A DNA stretch of 64,000 nt from Acinetobacter cumulans (GTDB taxonomy: Bacteria; Pseudomonadota; Gammaproteobacteria; Pseudomonadales; Moraxellaceae): contig NZ_CP035934.2 in assembly GCF_003024525.3 (NCBI RefSeq), positions 434,001-498,000 on the forward strand. The letters are read 5' to 3'. Every line of letters starts with the position of its first letter. Positions within the stretch are counted from its first letter, which is position 1. Shown piece by piece: positions 35,826 to 45,018 of this stretch. The notes under the pieces are model-generated. The model made no database searches. It saw only the letters and a program-made list of their open reading frames with translations, and was not told the origin of the DNA. The position numbers and the translations under genes are program-made.

Positions 35826-36644
35826 ATGAATAATCAAACACCTCTTCAGGCTCAATCACTCATTGAAGTGAAAAACTTGAGTTTTAAGCGAGGAGAGCGT
35901 GTCATTTATGACAATGTCAGCTTAACCATTCGTCGTGGTCAAATCACCGCTATTATGGGGCCGTCAGGTACGGGTAAAACCACCTTATTGCGTCTTATTG
36001 GTGGTCAGTTGGTGCCCGATGCAGGTGAAGTCCTCCTAGATGGTAAAAATATTGGCCAAATGTCACGTCAGGAATTATTTGCTGCACGTGCGCGTATGGG
36101 CATGCTTTTTCAAAGTGGTGCATTATTTACCGATATGTCCGTATATGAAAACGTGGCCTTTCCAATCCGTGCACATACGAAGTTACCTGAATATTTAGTA
36201 TCAGAGTTGGTTTCTCTGAAGCTTGAATCTGTAGGTTTGCGTGGCACAGAACAGTTTATGCCTGCAGAGCTCTCTGGCGGGATGAATCGTCGTGTGGCAT
36301 TGGCACGTGCAATTGCGCTTGATCCAGAGCTGATTATGTATGATGAGCCCTTTGCAGGCCAAGACCCAATTGTGATGGGGGTATTAACCCGTTTAATTCG
36401 CTCTTTGCGTGAAGCTTTGGATCTTACCACTATTATTGTGTCGCATGATGTGGCAGAAACCTTATCGATTGCCGATTATATTTATGTGGTTGCAGAAGGC
36501 AAAGTTCAGGGTGAGGGGACTCCCGCTGAGCTGAAAGCACATGCTTCACCTTTTGTACGTCAATTCCTTACAGGTTCAGTCGATGGTCCTGTCGATTATC
36601 AATTTAGCCATCAGCCATATTTGTCGCAAGAGGTTCGTTCATGA
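35826..36644 (+). CDS. mlaF: Phospholipid transport ABC ATPase MlaF
   Basis: A 272-residue ABC ATPase. Walker A is [12 protein letters not shown], the signature [14 protein letters not shown] and Walker [12 protein letters not shown]. With MlaE, MlaD and MlaB it forms the inner-membrane complex that moves phospholipids between inner and outer membrane and keeps the outer leaflet asymmetric. It is first in the complete mlaFEDCB operon; its stop overlaps the mlaE start by four bases (ATGA), showing translational coupling. The C-terminal tail after the nucleotide-binding domain is the extension that contacts the partner subunit in MlaF structures. Confidence 0.95.
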   Translation: MNNQTPLQAQSLIEVKNLSFKRGERVIYDNVSLTIRRGQITAIMGPSGTGKTTLLRLIGGQLVPDAGEVLLDGKNIGQMSRQELFAARARMGMLFQSGALFTDMSVYENVAFPIRAHTKLPEYLVSELVSLKLESVGLRGTEQFMPAELSGGMNRRVALARAIALDPELIMYDEPFAGQDPIVMGVLTRLIRSLREALDLTTIIVSHDVAETLSIADYIYVVAEGKVQGEGTPAELKAHASPFVRQFLTGSVDGPVDYQFSHQPYLSQEVRS

Positions 36645-37420
36645 ATGCAATTGCCGCATTAGGTAGACGCGTCATTGAACGTGTCCAAGGCATTGGCACA
36701 GCATTTATTATGTTGTTGCAAATTTTATGCTCTTTGCCCACATGGCTTGGGGTAAAGCTGTTTATTTATCAGATGTATCGTGTTGGGGTGTTGTCCCTGC
36801 TGATTATTACTGTATCTGGCTTATTTATTGGTTCAGTCTTGGGCCTACAGATGTATAGCATTTTGTCTACATTTGGTAGTGAAGCCATGCTGGGGACTGC
36901 AGTTGCACTCACATTGTTAAGAGAACTTGCACCTGTTGTGGCGGCTTTATTGTTTGCAGGCCGTGCAGGCTCGGCATTAACTGCTGAAATTGGTTTAATG
37001 AAAGCCACTGAACAGCTATCAAGTATGGAAATGATTGGTGTAGACCCTTTGAAACGTGTGATTTCACCGCGTTTGTGGGCAGGCATTATTAGCCTTCCAA
37101 TGTTATCCGTCATATTTGCCGCTGTTGGTATTATGGGCGGTAAGTTGGTCGGTGTGGACTTCTTGGGTGCGGATGAAGGTTCGTACTGGAGTGGTATCGA
37201 AAATAGCGTGCAATTTTTTAAAGATGTGCTAAACGGCACAATTATTAAAAGTTTTGTGTTCGCACTAATTTGTACATGGATTGCGGTGTATCAAGGCTAT
37301 GCTTGTGAGCCAACATCTGAAGGTATTGCAACTTCTACAACACGTACAGTGGTGTATTCGTCGCTGTGTGTTTTAGGTTTTGATTTCGTGTTGACTGCGG
37401 TCATGTTCGGAGGTATTTAA
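36641..37420 (+). CDS. mlaE: Phospholipid transport permease MlaE
   Basis: A 259-residue integral membrane protein of the MlaE/YrbE family. It begins with an amphipathic helix, then membrane helices with [24 protein letters not shown] sequence ([16 protein letters not shown]), [20 protein letters not shown] and the [15 protein letters not shown] loop that contacts the ATPase. It is the permease of the Mla complex. The start overlaps mlaF by four bases and the stop overlaps mlaD by one base (TAATG). Confidence 0.95.
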   Translation: MNAIAALGRRVIERVQGIGTAFIMLLQILCSLPTWLGVKLFIYQMYRVGVLSLLIITVSGLFIGSVLGLQMYSILSTFGSEAMLGTAVALTLLRELAPVVAALLFAGRAGSALTAEIGLMKATEQLSSMEMIGVDPLKRVISPRLWAGIISLPMLSVIFAAVGIMGGKLVGVDFLGADEGSYWSGIENSVQFFKDVLNGTIIKSFVFALICTWIAVYQGYACEPTSEGIATSTTRTVVYSSLCVLGFDFVLTAVMFGGI

Positions 37421-38082
37421 TGAAATCACGTACGAGTGAGCTGGCCGTCGGCATTTTTGTTATTTTATTTGGTATTGCTTTATTTTTCTTGGCCATGCGT
37501 GTGAGTGGTTTGGTGGGCAATAATTTAAAAGACAGCTATGAAATGACTGCTGTTTTTGAAAATGTGAATGGCATTAAACCCCGTGCAAAAGTTGCAATGA
37601 GTGGTGTTAAAATTGGACAAGTAGATTCAATTACACTCGATCCAATGACGCGTTTAGCGACAGTACATCTTACGATGGATGGTAGCTTAACGACGTTTAA
37701 TCCAGAACAATTAAAGCAAGTACAAAAAGATGCCTTAGAAGAGCTACGTTATAGTTCGGATTATGAGGAGGCCGATCCAGCACAACAAAAAGAAATGGAA
37801 AAGCAACTTATTGCTAACATGAAATCCATCACGAATATTGATGAAGATGCTTATATTATGGTTGCAACCAACGGTCTGTTGGGTGAGAAATATTTGAAAA
37901 TTGTACCGGGTGGTGGTTTGAACTATTTGAAGCGTGATTCTCAAATTGTGAACACACAGGGCACGATGGAAATTGAAGACTTAATTACCAAATTTGTAAC
38001 CGGTGGTGCTGGTAAGTCATCTGACGCTAAAGCTGAAGAGACGGATACTACGGCAGATGCAGAACCGTCATTTACAGAATAG
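37420..38082 (+). CDS. mlaD: MCE domain phospholipid carrier MlaD
   Basis: A 220-residue protein: one N-terminal membrane helix (about 9-28) and a periplasmic MCE domain that forms the hexameric lipid channel. VNGIKPRAKVAMSGVKIGQV is the family core. Between the first and second part of the MCE domain (about residues 91-140) there is a charged helical insertion absent from E. coli MlaD; a similar insertion is known in Acinetobacter MlaD. The C-terminal tail is Thr- and Asp-rich. Start overlaps the mlaE stop by one base. Confidence 0.93.
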   Translation: MKSRTSELAVGIFVILFGIALFFLAMRVSGLVGNNLKDSYEMTAVFENVNGIKPRAKVAMSGVKIGQVDSITLDPMTRLATVHLTMDGSLTTFNPEQLKQVQKDALEELRYSSDYEEADPAQQKEMEKQLIANMKSITNIDEDAYIMVATNGLLGEKYLKIVPGGGLNYLKRDSQIVNTQGTMEIEDLITKFVTGGAGKSSDAKAEETDTTADAEPSFTE

Positions 38083-38101
38083 TTTTTTGAGGAGAAAACA
38101 C

Positions 38102-38737
38102 GTGAATACTTTGGTGAAACAAACCTTAACAGCTAGCATACTTTCGACCATGCTTGCAGGTACCGCTTTTGCAGCACCATCTGAAACGCCACCTGCATTT
38201 ATTAAGAAAGTGGCTGATGGGTTGATCACTCGTTTGAAAGCGGACCAATCTAAACTGCAAAATAACCCTGCAGCAGTAAAAGCAATTGTGCGTCAAAATC
38301 TTGACCCATATATTGATTCACAAGCATTTACACGTATTGTGATGGGTACTTATGCAACGAATCAGAACAGTACTGCTGCACAGCGTGCTCAGTTCGAAAA
38401 GAATTTCCGTGAAACGCTCATTGAAAACTATGGTTCTGCTTTTGCAAAATACAGCAACCAAAGCTACACCATGCGTCCATTTAAGTCGACAAATCCAACC
38501 AATCCTGTTGTGACCATCGACTTCATTAACAATGGCGAAAAAATTCCAGTATCGTTCCAATTGGCTGACAAAGGTAGCCAATGGAAAATTCGTAATATCA
38601 ACGTTTCAGGTATCGACCTAGGCTTGCAATTCCGTAATCAGTTTGCGGCAACTGTAAAACGTAATGGCGGTAACTTGGATAAATCAATTGCGAACTTCAA
38701 GCCTGATGCTGAAGCTGCTGTTGAAAAGAAAAAATAA
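38102..38737 (+). CDS. mlaC: Periplasmic phospholipid-binding protein MlaC
   Basis: A 211-residue protein with a signal peptide (MNTLVKQTLTASILSTMLAG, cleavage near AFA-A). The start is GTG at 38102, set by GAGGAG seven bases before it. The mature domain has the MlaC (Ttg2D) fold features YIDSQAFTRIVMGTY, FEKNFRETLIENYGSAFAKY and KIRNINVSGIDLGLQFRNQF. It ferries phospholipid between the outer-membrane MlaA complex and MlaD. Confidence 0.93.
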   Translation: MNTLVKQTLTASILSTMLAGTAFAAPSETPPAFIKKVADGLITRLKADQSKLQNNPAAVKAIVRQNLDPYIDSQAFTRIVMGTYATNQNSTAAQRAQFEKNFRETLIENYGSAFAKYSNQSYTMRPFKSTNPTNPVVTIDFINNGEKIPVSFQLADKGSQWKIRNINVSGIDLGLQFRNQFAATVKRNGGNLDKSIANFKPDAEAAVEKKK

Positions 38738-38748
38738 GCAGGTTTAAG

Positions 38749-39036
38749 ATGATTGAATTCACTGCGCAAGAGTTGCATGTAACTGGGAAAATTGATTATC
38801 GTAATGCTGAACAGTATTACGCTCAAGGGCTGAAAGTTATTCAGACACAGCAACAATATCCAATGACAGTGAATTTATCTGCTTTGGAGCATGGTAGTAC
38901 TTTAGCATTGGCGGTATTGGTTCGCTGGCTAAGACAAACACCAAATGCAGAAGGTCTAGTCTTTAAAGCTGTTCCTGAAAAAATGATGAAGATTATTCAA
39001 GCTTGTCATTTAGAGCATGATTTGAAACTTATTTAA
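38749..39036 (+). CDS. mlaB: STAS domain protein MlaB
   Basis: A 95-residue STAS-domain protein, last gene of the mla operon. It starts IEFTAQELHVTGKIDY and contains NLSALEHGSTLALAVLVRWLR, the STAS core where the conserved Ser/Thr sits. MlaB binds MlaF and stabilises the transporter. It begins 11 bases after mlaC. Confidence 0.88.
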   Translation: MIEFTAQELHVTGKIDYRNAEQYYAQGLKVIQTQQQYPMTVNLSALEHGSTLALAVLVRWLRQTPNAEGLVFKAVPEKMMKIIQACHLEHDLKLI

Positions 39037-39068
39037 ATTCTATCGTAATTTAAAAGTGATCTTCATAA

Positions 39069-39094
39069 AAAAAAGCGCCTAAGGGCGCTTTTTT
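39069..39094. terminator. Bidirectional terminator between mlaB and corA
   Basis: AAAAAAGCGCC, TAAG, GGCGCTTTTTT with A and T runs on both sides, between the convergent mla operon and corA. Confidence 0.92.
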
Positions 39095-39170
39095 GTGGGC
39101 TACAGATAAATCGTGATTTCATCTGTAGCATGCTGTGTATTTCAGGTTGAAGCAATGCGCCAAGGCGTGC

Positions 39171-40184
39171 TTAAATCCATTTTTTCCAGCGGAAGTAAAT
39201 GAGTGGGCCAATCAAGAAGGCAATTAAAATTAAGCTGACCACGATAAAGCTGGTTGTTCCATGTGCGAAAGGGAGCACATCGGTATTCATGCCGTAAATG
39301 CTGGCCACCAGCATAGGAGGCGCAAGCATACTTGGTAAAATCGAGAATCGACGAATGGTATCGTTCTGTTCGGTATTAATGAAGCCTGAAGTTGTGTCGA
39401 GCAAGAAGCGTACTTTTTGGAATAAGAAGGCATCATGTTCTACCAATGAGCGTACATCTTCACTCAGTTCTCGAATATCTGCATCGTAAATATGGCTACC
39501 AAGCGCACGCGGACGAGATAAGAAGGTGAGGACACGACGTAAGTCAATAAGACACAGCTGTGCTTTACCAAGCATGTCTTCTAATTGTGCCAAGCGCGTG
39601 ATCATGTCATCTAAATCTAAAATCATTTCACGGTGACGATTGTTTAGCACTTCTGTGGAGTATTTTTCCAAGTCCTTGTGGATATCTTCTAAGATATCCG
39701 CAAGCTCATCGAGTTTGGCTTCCAGCAAGCCCAATAAAATCCAAGTTGGATCTTTATAATCAATTTCATAGTCATTACGACGCGCCCGTGCACGAAAAGC
39801 ACGGAAGGCCACCAGTTTTTCACCGCGCAGTGTAAATAGGCGCTCTTTATGAAGAATGAAAGCAACGGTCTGCACGGTTGCTAAAATACTGGAGTTTTCT
39901 TCGGTTTCGCCATCGACCTGAAAGTTTTTATTTTTCGTTAAAAAATACGTACTGATATGCAAAATGCCATCATCATCACGGTAGAATCGTGCAGATGAGG
40001 AAATGTCTTCTAGCGATTTAAGCGTAGGCATATTTTGATCATAGGCATCCATGATCCATTGCTGTTCTTCTTGAGATGGAGCAATGAGGTCAAGCCAGAC
40101 CAAATCTTGATGTAGATCGAAGTCACCATTGACAGTGGTATCTTCTAAACTACCGCGCTCTGTGGCGTAAAAGGCTTCCAGCAT
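39171..40184 (-). CDS. corA: CorA family divalent cation channel
   Basis: A 337-residue protein with a large cytosolic helical domain and two C-terminal membrane helices. The pore signature GMN is in IYGMNTDVLPF, and the last residues are basic (YFRWKKWI), as in CorA. It imports Mg2+ (also Co2+ or Ni2+) across the inner membrane. The segment LLGLLEAKLDELADILEDI is the long helical part of the funnel. It is monocistronic and divergent from the LOG gene. Confidence 0.88.
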   Translation of the reverse strand: MLEAFYATERGSLEDTTVNGDFDLHQDLVWLDLIAPSQEEQQWIMDAYDQNMPTLKSLEDISSSARFYRDDDGILHISTYFLTKNKNFQVDGETEENSSILATVQTVAFILHKERLFTLRGEKLVAFRAFRARARRNDYEIDYKDPTWILLGLLEAKLDELADILEDIHKDLEKYSTEVLNNRHREMILDLDDMITRLAQLEDMLGKAQLCLIDLRRVLTFLSRPRALGSHIYDADIRELSEDVRSLVEHDAFLFQKVRFLLDTTSGFINTEQNDTIRRFSILPSMLAPPMLVASIYGMNTDVLPFAHGTTSFIVVSLILIAFLIGPLIYFRWKKWI

Positions 40185-40335
40185 GCCGTCTTTTCTCCCT
40201 TGCGCAGTATGTAAAAATGAATGCGTGTATTTTAGACAAGGATGCTTAGAAATACACTGCTCGAATGATTATTTTATGAAAAAATCTGAACGAAGTTTAG
40301 ATTCCAAGCATGACAATTCAATAACAGGGTGAGAG

Positions 40336-40935
40336 ATGATGAATTCTATAGCAATTTTTTGTGGTTCAGCTTTAGGTACGGACCCTGTTTATGAGCAAAT
40401 CGCCATTCAAGTCGGGCAATGCTTAGCAAAACATCAGATCACTTTGGTATATGGTGGAGGGCGTTCAGGTCTCATGGGCATCGTTGCAGACAGTGCATTA
40501 CAGGCGGGCGGTAAAGTTATTGGCGTGATTCCGAAGCAATTGGTGGACCGTGAACTCGCACATCCACATTTGACAGAGTTACATGTGGTGCAAAATATGC
40601 ATGAACGTAAGACCAAAATGTCGGAACTCTCCGATGGTTTTATTGCGATTCCTGGTGGTGCTGGTACCTTGGAAGAAATTTTTGAACAGTGGACTTGGGC
40701 ACAATTGGGAATTCACTTAAAACCTTGCGCATTTTTAAATATTGATGATTTTTATACGGACTTAATTAAGTTTATTCAGCTCACAGTGGAAAAAGGTTTT
40801 ACGCAAACCCGTTTTGCAGATGCTTTGGTGGTATCCGATCAAATAGAAGATATTTTAACGCAGTTTATGCACTATACGGCGCCACAACCTAAATGGGGAA
40901 TGGCGGCAGATCAACAAGATTTGGTGAAACATTAA
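40336..40935 (+). CDS. LOG family nucleotide phosphoribohydrolase
   Basis: A 199-residue Rossmann-like protein. It carries YGGGRSGLMGIVADSAL and the LOG motif PGGAGTLEEIFEQWTWAQLG. Family members hydrolyse nucleoside 5'-monophosphates (cytokinin-activating LOG in plants, AMP-type substrates in bacteria); the substrate here is uncertain. GTGAGAG precedes the ATG. One base separates it from the Nudix gene, so the two form an operon and may act on related nucleotides. Confidence 0.88.
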   Translation: MMNSIAIFCGSALGTDPVYEQIAIQVGQCLAKHQITLVYGGGRSGLMGIVADSALQAGGKVIGVIPKQLVDRELAHPHLTELHVVQNMHERKTKMSELSDGFIAIPGGAGTLEEIFEQWTWAQLGIHLKPCAFLNIDDFYTDLIKFIQLTVEKGFTQTRFADALVVSDQIEDILTQFMHYTAPQPKWGMAADQQDLVKH

Positions 40936-40936
40936 G

Positions 40937-41332
40937 ATGAAAGTGATTACTGTTGCTGCGGGCATTGTGCTAAATGAACAACAGCAAATGTTGGTGGTGC
41001 GTAAGAAAAATACTGCCTGCTTTATGCAGGTGGGTGGCAAGCTAGAACCGAATGAGCATCCAGAACAAACCATTGTGCGCGAAATTGCAGAAGAAATTGG
41101 CTGTCAGGCTAAAATTCAGCATTATCTTGGGCGCTTTGAAACTGCAACAGCCAATGAACCTGATCATCAACTGGTGAGCTATGTATATCATGTGACCTTA
41201 GATCAGATTCCAACGGTGCATGCAGAAATTGCGGAAATGCGTTGGGTGGATTTAGATGATCAAGACATAGCACTGGCACCATTGACCACAGAAATCATTA
41301 TTCCTTGGATTAAGCAGCAATTGGTTTCTTAA
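40937..41332 (+). CDS. Nudix hydrolase
   Basis: A 131-residue protein. The Nudix box is complete: GKLEPNEHPEQTIVREIAEE followed by IG, i.e. GX5EX7REUXEEXGU. The N-terminus ITVAAGIVLNEQQQMLVVRK is the typical first strand pair. It cleaves a nucleoside diphosphate linked to another group; the exact substrate is unknown. It is translated right after the LOG gene and probably co-transcribed. Confidence 0.9.
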   Translation: MKVITVAAGIVLNEQQQMLVVRKKNTACFMQVGGKLEPNEHPEQTIVREIAEEIGCQAKIQHYLGRFETATANEPDHQLVSYVYHVTLDQIPTVHAEIAEMRWVDLDDQDIALAPLTTEIIIPWIKQQLVS

Positions 41333-41367
41333 GCAGTTAGATGAGTTTTGTGGTGTAAGTAAGACGC

Positions 41368-42021
41368 TTAAATTTCTGCAACGGCTAAGCAGGTGACATG
41401 TACCTGCTGGCACCCCAATTCGATTAGGCAATTATGTAGAGCTTGAATAGAACTGCCCGTAGTGACCACATCATCGACAATCAGAACATTGCGATAACGC
41501 ACTGCATTTTGTGGCGTTAATTGAAATTGTTGTTGAATATCACTCATACGTTCTAAACGACTTAAGCCTTTTTGTGCGTGTTGTTTTAAACGTGTGACAG
41601 GTTGCCAAATGGGTACATCCAAGTGTTTTGCCAGATCTTGTGCAATCAGCAAGGACTGATTAAAACCACGTTCTTCTAGGCGTTCCGTTGATATGGGCAT
41701 AGGAACAATCGCCTGTACTTTTTTGGGTAGTTTGAGCGAGCAGAGTAAGCCTGAAAGGAGTGGTTGAAATTGTAGTTGTTGTTGATATTTATACTGTTGA
41801 ATAATGCGATCGAGTGGATAGTCGTAACGACATGGTGTCATGATTTGTAGGCCTTGGCGCTGTATGGTTTGCCTTTGCCAAGGTAAAGATTTCCAACAAT
41901 CCTCACAGACCTGATGCCAATGTTGGGTATCTGCATGGCAAAGTTGACAGGGCTGGAAGCTTCGAAACAGCCCTGTCAATTGCTGGAGTATGGAATTAGA
42001 TTTAGGGTTATACATAGGCAT
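41368..42021 (-). CDS. comF: ComF family phosphoribosyltransferase-like protein
   Basis: A 217-residue protein. The N-terminal four-cysteine zinc ribbon is CQLCHADTQHWHQVCEDC; the C-terminal PRTase core has VLIVDDVVTTGSSIQAL (PRPP-binding). ComF is needed for DNA uptake during natural transformation, a well-known trait of Acinetobacter. Its ATG overlaps the end of recG by 14 bases on the same strand, so translation is coupled; a second in-frame ATG two codons later would also serve. Confidence 0.88.
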   Translation of the reverse strand: MPMYNPKSNSILQQLTGLFRSFQPCQLCHADTQHWHQVCEDCWKSLPWQRQTIQRQGLQIMTPCRYDYPLDRIIQQYKYQQQLQFQPLLSGLLCSLKLPKKVQAIVPMPISTERLEERGFNQSLLIAQDLAKHLDVPIWQPVTRLKQHAQKGLSRLERMSDIQQQFQLTPQNAVRYRNVLIVDDVVTTGSSIQALHNCLIELGCQQVHVTCLAVAEI

Positions 42022-44053
42022 AGCGTGGTGCTTCAGGCAGCCAGCGTTTCAGCAAGGCTTCTGCATTTTTAGGATGTTCTTTTAATATTTGCTGCGCAGC
42101 ATAATGCGCTTGATTCAGCAGATGATCATCGCGCTCTAATTTGGCTACACGGAAGCCCATATCGCCTGTTTGTTTGGTGCCAAGCAGTTCACCTGGGCCA
42201 CGTATTTCCAAATCTTTTTCAGCAATGATAAAACCGTCATTGGTTTCACGCATGATACGTAAGCGTTCCTGCCCATTTTGCGACAGTGGGTTTTTATACA
42301 GCAGGGCGCAGAAGCTGGCTTTAGCGCCACGCCCCACACGGCCACGCAGCTGATGCAGCTGAGATAAGCCTAGACGCTCTGCATTTTCAATCACCATAAT
42401 CGAGGCATTCGGTACATCCACACCCACTTCAATGACCGTGGTGGCAATCAGCAATTGTAGTTCATTGTCCTTAAACTGCTGCATCACAGCCTGCTTTTCA
42501 TCGGCTTTCATTTTACCGTGTACCAGTCCGATATTCAGCTCGGGGAAGCGTTCTTTAATTTCGGCAAAAGTGGCTTCTGCAGCTTGCGCATCTAATGTTT
42601 CCGACTGTTCTACCAGCGTGCAGACCCAATAGGCCTGTTTGCCTTCGGCGCAATTGGTGGCAATGCGTTGTAGCACTTCTTCACGGCGGTCCAGCGGTAT
42701 AGTCACGGTTTGAATTGGTGTACGGCCGGGCGGCAGTTCATCAATCACCGAAGTGTCCAAATCACCATAAGCCGACATGGCCAGTGTGCGGGGAATAGGT
42801 GTGGCCGTCATCACCAGCTGATGTGATGTCATGCCATTTAAGCCTTTATTACGCAGTGCCAAGCGTTGATCGACCCCAAAGCGGTGCTGTTCATCAATAA
42901 TCACTAAGCCCAATTTGGCAAAAGCGACATTGTCCTGAAACAGCGCATGGGTTCCGACCACTAAGTTGGCGCTGCCGTCTTGTATGCTTTGCTCGGCGGC
43001 AGTGCGGGCTTTGCCTTTTTGCTTGCCTGAAAGCCAAGAAACAGTTAAGCCCAAAGGCTCAAACCATTTTTTAAAATTTAGATAATGCTGTTCTGCCAAA
43101 ATTTCAGTCGGTGCCATCAGTGCCACTTGCCAGCCTTCTTCTAAGGCATGACAGGCAGCCACGCCTGCAACCAGTGTTTTACCCGCGCCAACATCACCTT
43201 GAACTAAACGTAGCATGGGCTTGTTTTGTTTTAAATCTTTGGCGATTTCTTTTGAAACCCGCTTTTGCGCGCCAGTCATTTCAAAGGGAAGGCTGCCAAG
43301 CAGGGCTTTAGCAAAAGTTTTACTTGGACTGAATGAGGGTGCTTCAATTTGCTGAACATAAGCACGGCGGGTCAGCAGGCTGACTTGATGCGCGACCAAT
43401 TCTTCAAAAATCAAACGCTGCTGCGCAGGGTGTGAGCCTTGTGTCAGCTGCAGCATATTGGCATTTACAGGCGGATGGTGAATATAGTCCAGTGCTTGTT
43501 TCAGCGCATAGCCATTGGTGAATTTTTGCGGCAGCAGTTCAGGTAGGTCATCGCTGTGGCTTTCTAAAGCTTGCTTCACAAATTCACGCAGTTTAGGCTG
43601 GGTGAGTCCATCAGTTGCTGGGTAAATGGCAGTGAGCTGTGTTTGTGGCAGCGGCGTGTGTTCAGTGATTAGCTGCAGCTCAGGATGATACATTTCCAGT
43701 CCGCGTGCACCGACACGTACTTCACCAAAAATGCGCAGGCGGGCGCCCAATTTGGCACGGTCAGTAATGCCTTTATAAATATGGTAAAAACGTAAGGTGA
43801 CTTTGCCTGTATCATCGTCCAGTTGTACAGCCATCGATTTGCGTTTACCCGGCGGAAAGTCGACACCTTTGACAATGCCTTCGAGCAAATAGCTGCGTCC
43901 AACGGTCAGCTGATTCATGGGTATAATAGTGCTGCGGTCTTCATAGTCACGTGGCAAATGAAACAGTAAGTCGTCGGTGGTGAAAATATTCAGTTTTTCA
44001 AGCAATGCGGCAGCAGCGTTTCCTACGCCTTGCAGTTGATGAACGGCAGCCAT
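42008..44053 (-). CDS. recG: ATP-dependent DNA helicase RecG
   Basis: A 681-residue helicase that remodels stalled replication forks and recombination intermediates. The N-terminal wedge domain (OB-fold, about 50-150) precedes the helicase core: Walker A GDVGAGKT, DEQH (VIIDEQHRFGVDQR), TATPIPRT, GRTPIQT, and the TRG region TTVIEVGVDVPNA with QLRGRVGRG. The end GPGELLGTKQTGDMGFRV is diagnostic. It overlaps comF. Confidence 0.95.
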   Translation of the reverse strand: MAAVHQLQGVGNAAAALLEKLNIFTTDDLLFHLPRDYEDRSTIIPMNQLTVGRSYLLEGIVKGVDFPPGKRKSMAVQLDDDTGKVTLRFYHIYKGITDRAKLGARLRIFGEVRVGARGLEMYHPELQLITEHTPLPQTQLTAIYPATDGLTQPKLREFVKQALESHSDDLPELLPQKFTNGYALKQALDYIHHPPVNANMLQLTQGSHPAQQRLIFEELVAHQVSLLTRRAYVQQIEAPSFSPSKTFAKALLGSLPFEMTGAQKRVSKEIAKDLKQNKPMLRLVQGDVGAGKTLVAGVAACHALEEGWQVALMAPTEILAEQHYLNFKKWFEPLGLTVSWLSGKQKGKARTAAEQSIQDGSANLVVGTHALFQDNVAFAKLGLVIIDEQHRFGVDQRLALRNKGLNGMTSHQLVMTATPIPRTLAMSAYGDLDTSVIDELPPGRTPIQTVTIPLDRREEVLQRIATNCAEGKQAYWVCTLVEQSETLDAQAAEATFAEIKERFPELNIGLVHGKMKADEKQAVMQQFKDNELQLLIATTVIEVGVDVPNASIMVIENAERLGLSQLHQLRGRVGRGAKASFCALLYKNPLSQNGQERLRIMRETNDGFIIAEKDLEIRGPGELLGTKQTGDMGFRVAKLERDDHLLNQAHYAAQQILKEHPKNAEALLKRWLPEAPRYAYV

Positions 44054-44103
44054 TTCCCCTCAGTCTGTTTTGGACAGATGTTAAGTCTGTGATTAGGTGC
44101 TAA

Positions 44104-44877
44104 ATGCATATTTTATTTATAGGTTATGGTAAAACATCTCAGCGCGCTACAAAACTGTTATTTGAGCAGGGCCACCAAATTACCACAATTAGCCAAAGCC
44201 CGAAAACGGATGAATATGCCAATCATCTGATTCAGGATGTACATCATTTGAATTTAAGCGGTATCGCGCCTATAGATGCAGTGTATGTATTGCTATCGCC
44301 CAATGCGTCTACTGTGGAAGCTTATCAGCAGACCTATGTCGATACGGTTCAGTCCATTGTTCAAGCTTTAAAAGGGCATCCGATTCAACGCATCGTTGTC
44401 GTGTCTTCTACTCGGGTCTATGGCGAAAATGCCGGTGAGCGTGTGGATGATGAAACCTTGCCAAACCCTATAGATGCGCAGGGCAGGCTGCTGCTGGAGA
44501 TGGAGCAACTATATCAAACTGCTTTTCCTGCGCAGTGCGTGATTATCCGCCCGAGTGGGATTTATAGCGGTGCATCTGCACGAATGCAGAAGCTGGCAGA
44601 GACAACAAAAAGCTATCCAAATATTCACTGGTCCAACCGGATTCACATTGATGATTTAGCGCGTTTCTTGGTATTTATGCTTCACGTGGAACATGCTGAA
44701 AAATCATATATTTGTACCAATAATATGCCACAACCTTTGCATGAGAAAATTTTAAATATTCAACGTGAGTTGAATCTGCCTGAGTTGGTTTTGGAAAGTG
44801 ATAGGGTAACAGGGAAGCGGATTTATGCGGACAGGATGAAATCAGCGGGCTTTCAGTTGGAGTATGAGGATTCTTAA
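44104..44877 (+). CDS. NAD(P)-dependent epimerase/dehydratase-like protein
   Basis: A 257-residue Rossmann-fold protein of the extended SDR type (YeeZ-like). The N-terminal nucleotide motif is the shortened ILFIGYGKTSQRATKLL; VVVSSTRVYGENAGE aligns with the serine strand and Tyr of the SDR site, and RPSGIYS is the following conserved segment. The catalytic YxxxK is not clear, so activity is uncertain. It is divergent from recG. Confidence 0.78.
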   Translation: MHILFIGYGKTSQRATKLLFEQGHQITTISQSPKTDEYANHLIQDVHHLNLSGIAPIDAVYVLLSPNASTVEAYQQTYVDTVQSIVQALKGHPIQRIVVVSSTRVYGENAGERVDDETLPNPIDAQGRLLLEMEQLYQTAFPAQCVIIRPSGIYSGASARMQKLAETTKSYPNIHWSNRIHIDDLARFLVFMLHVEHAEKSYICTNNMPQPLHEKILNIQRELNLPELVLESDRVTGKRIYADRMKSAGFQLEYEDS

Positions 44878-45018
44878 GTATGCTTAATATTAGGTTTTTT
44901 ATCTTAATGTTTTGATATTTATGTGAAATTAATAGTTTGTGTAACGTGTGTTAAATGGGTTTTTAGTAAATCATAATTTTTGATAAGATAAATTTTTAAT
45001 CAAAATAAATTAATAATT

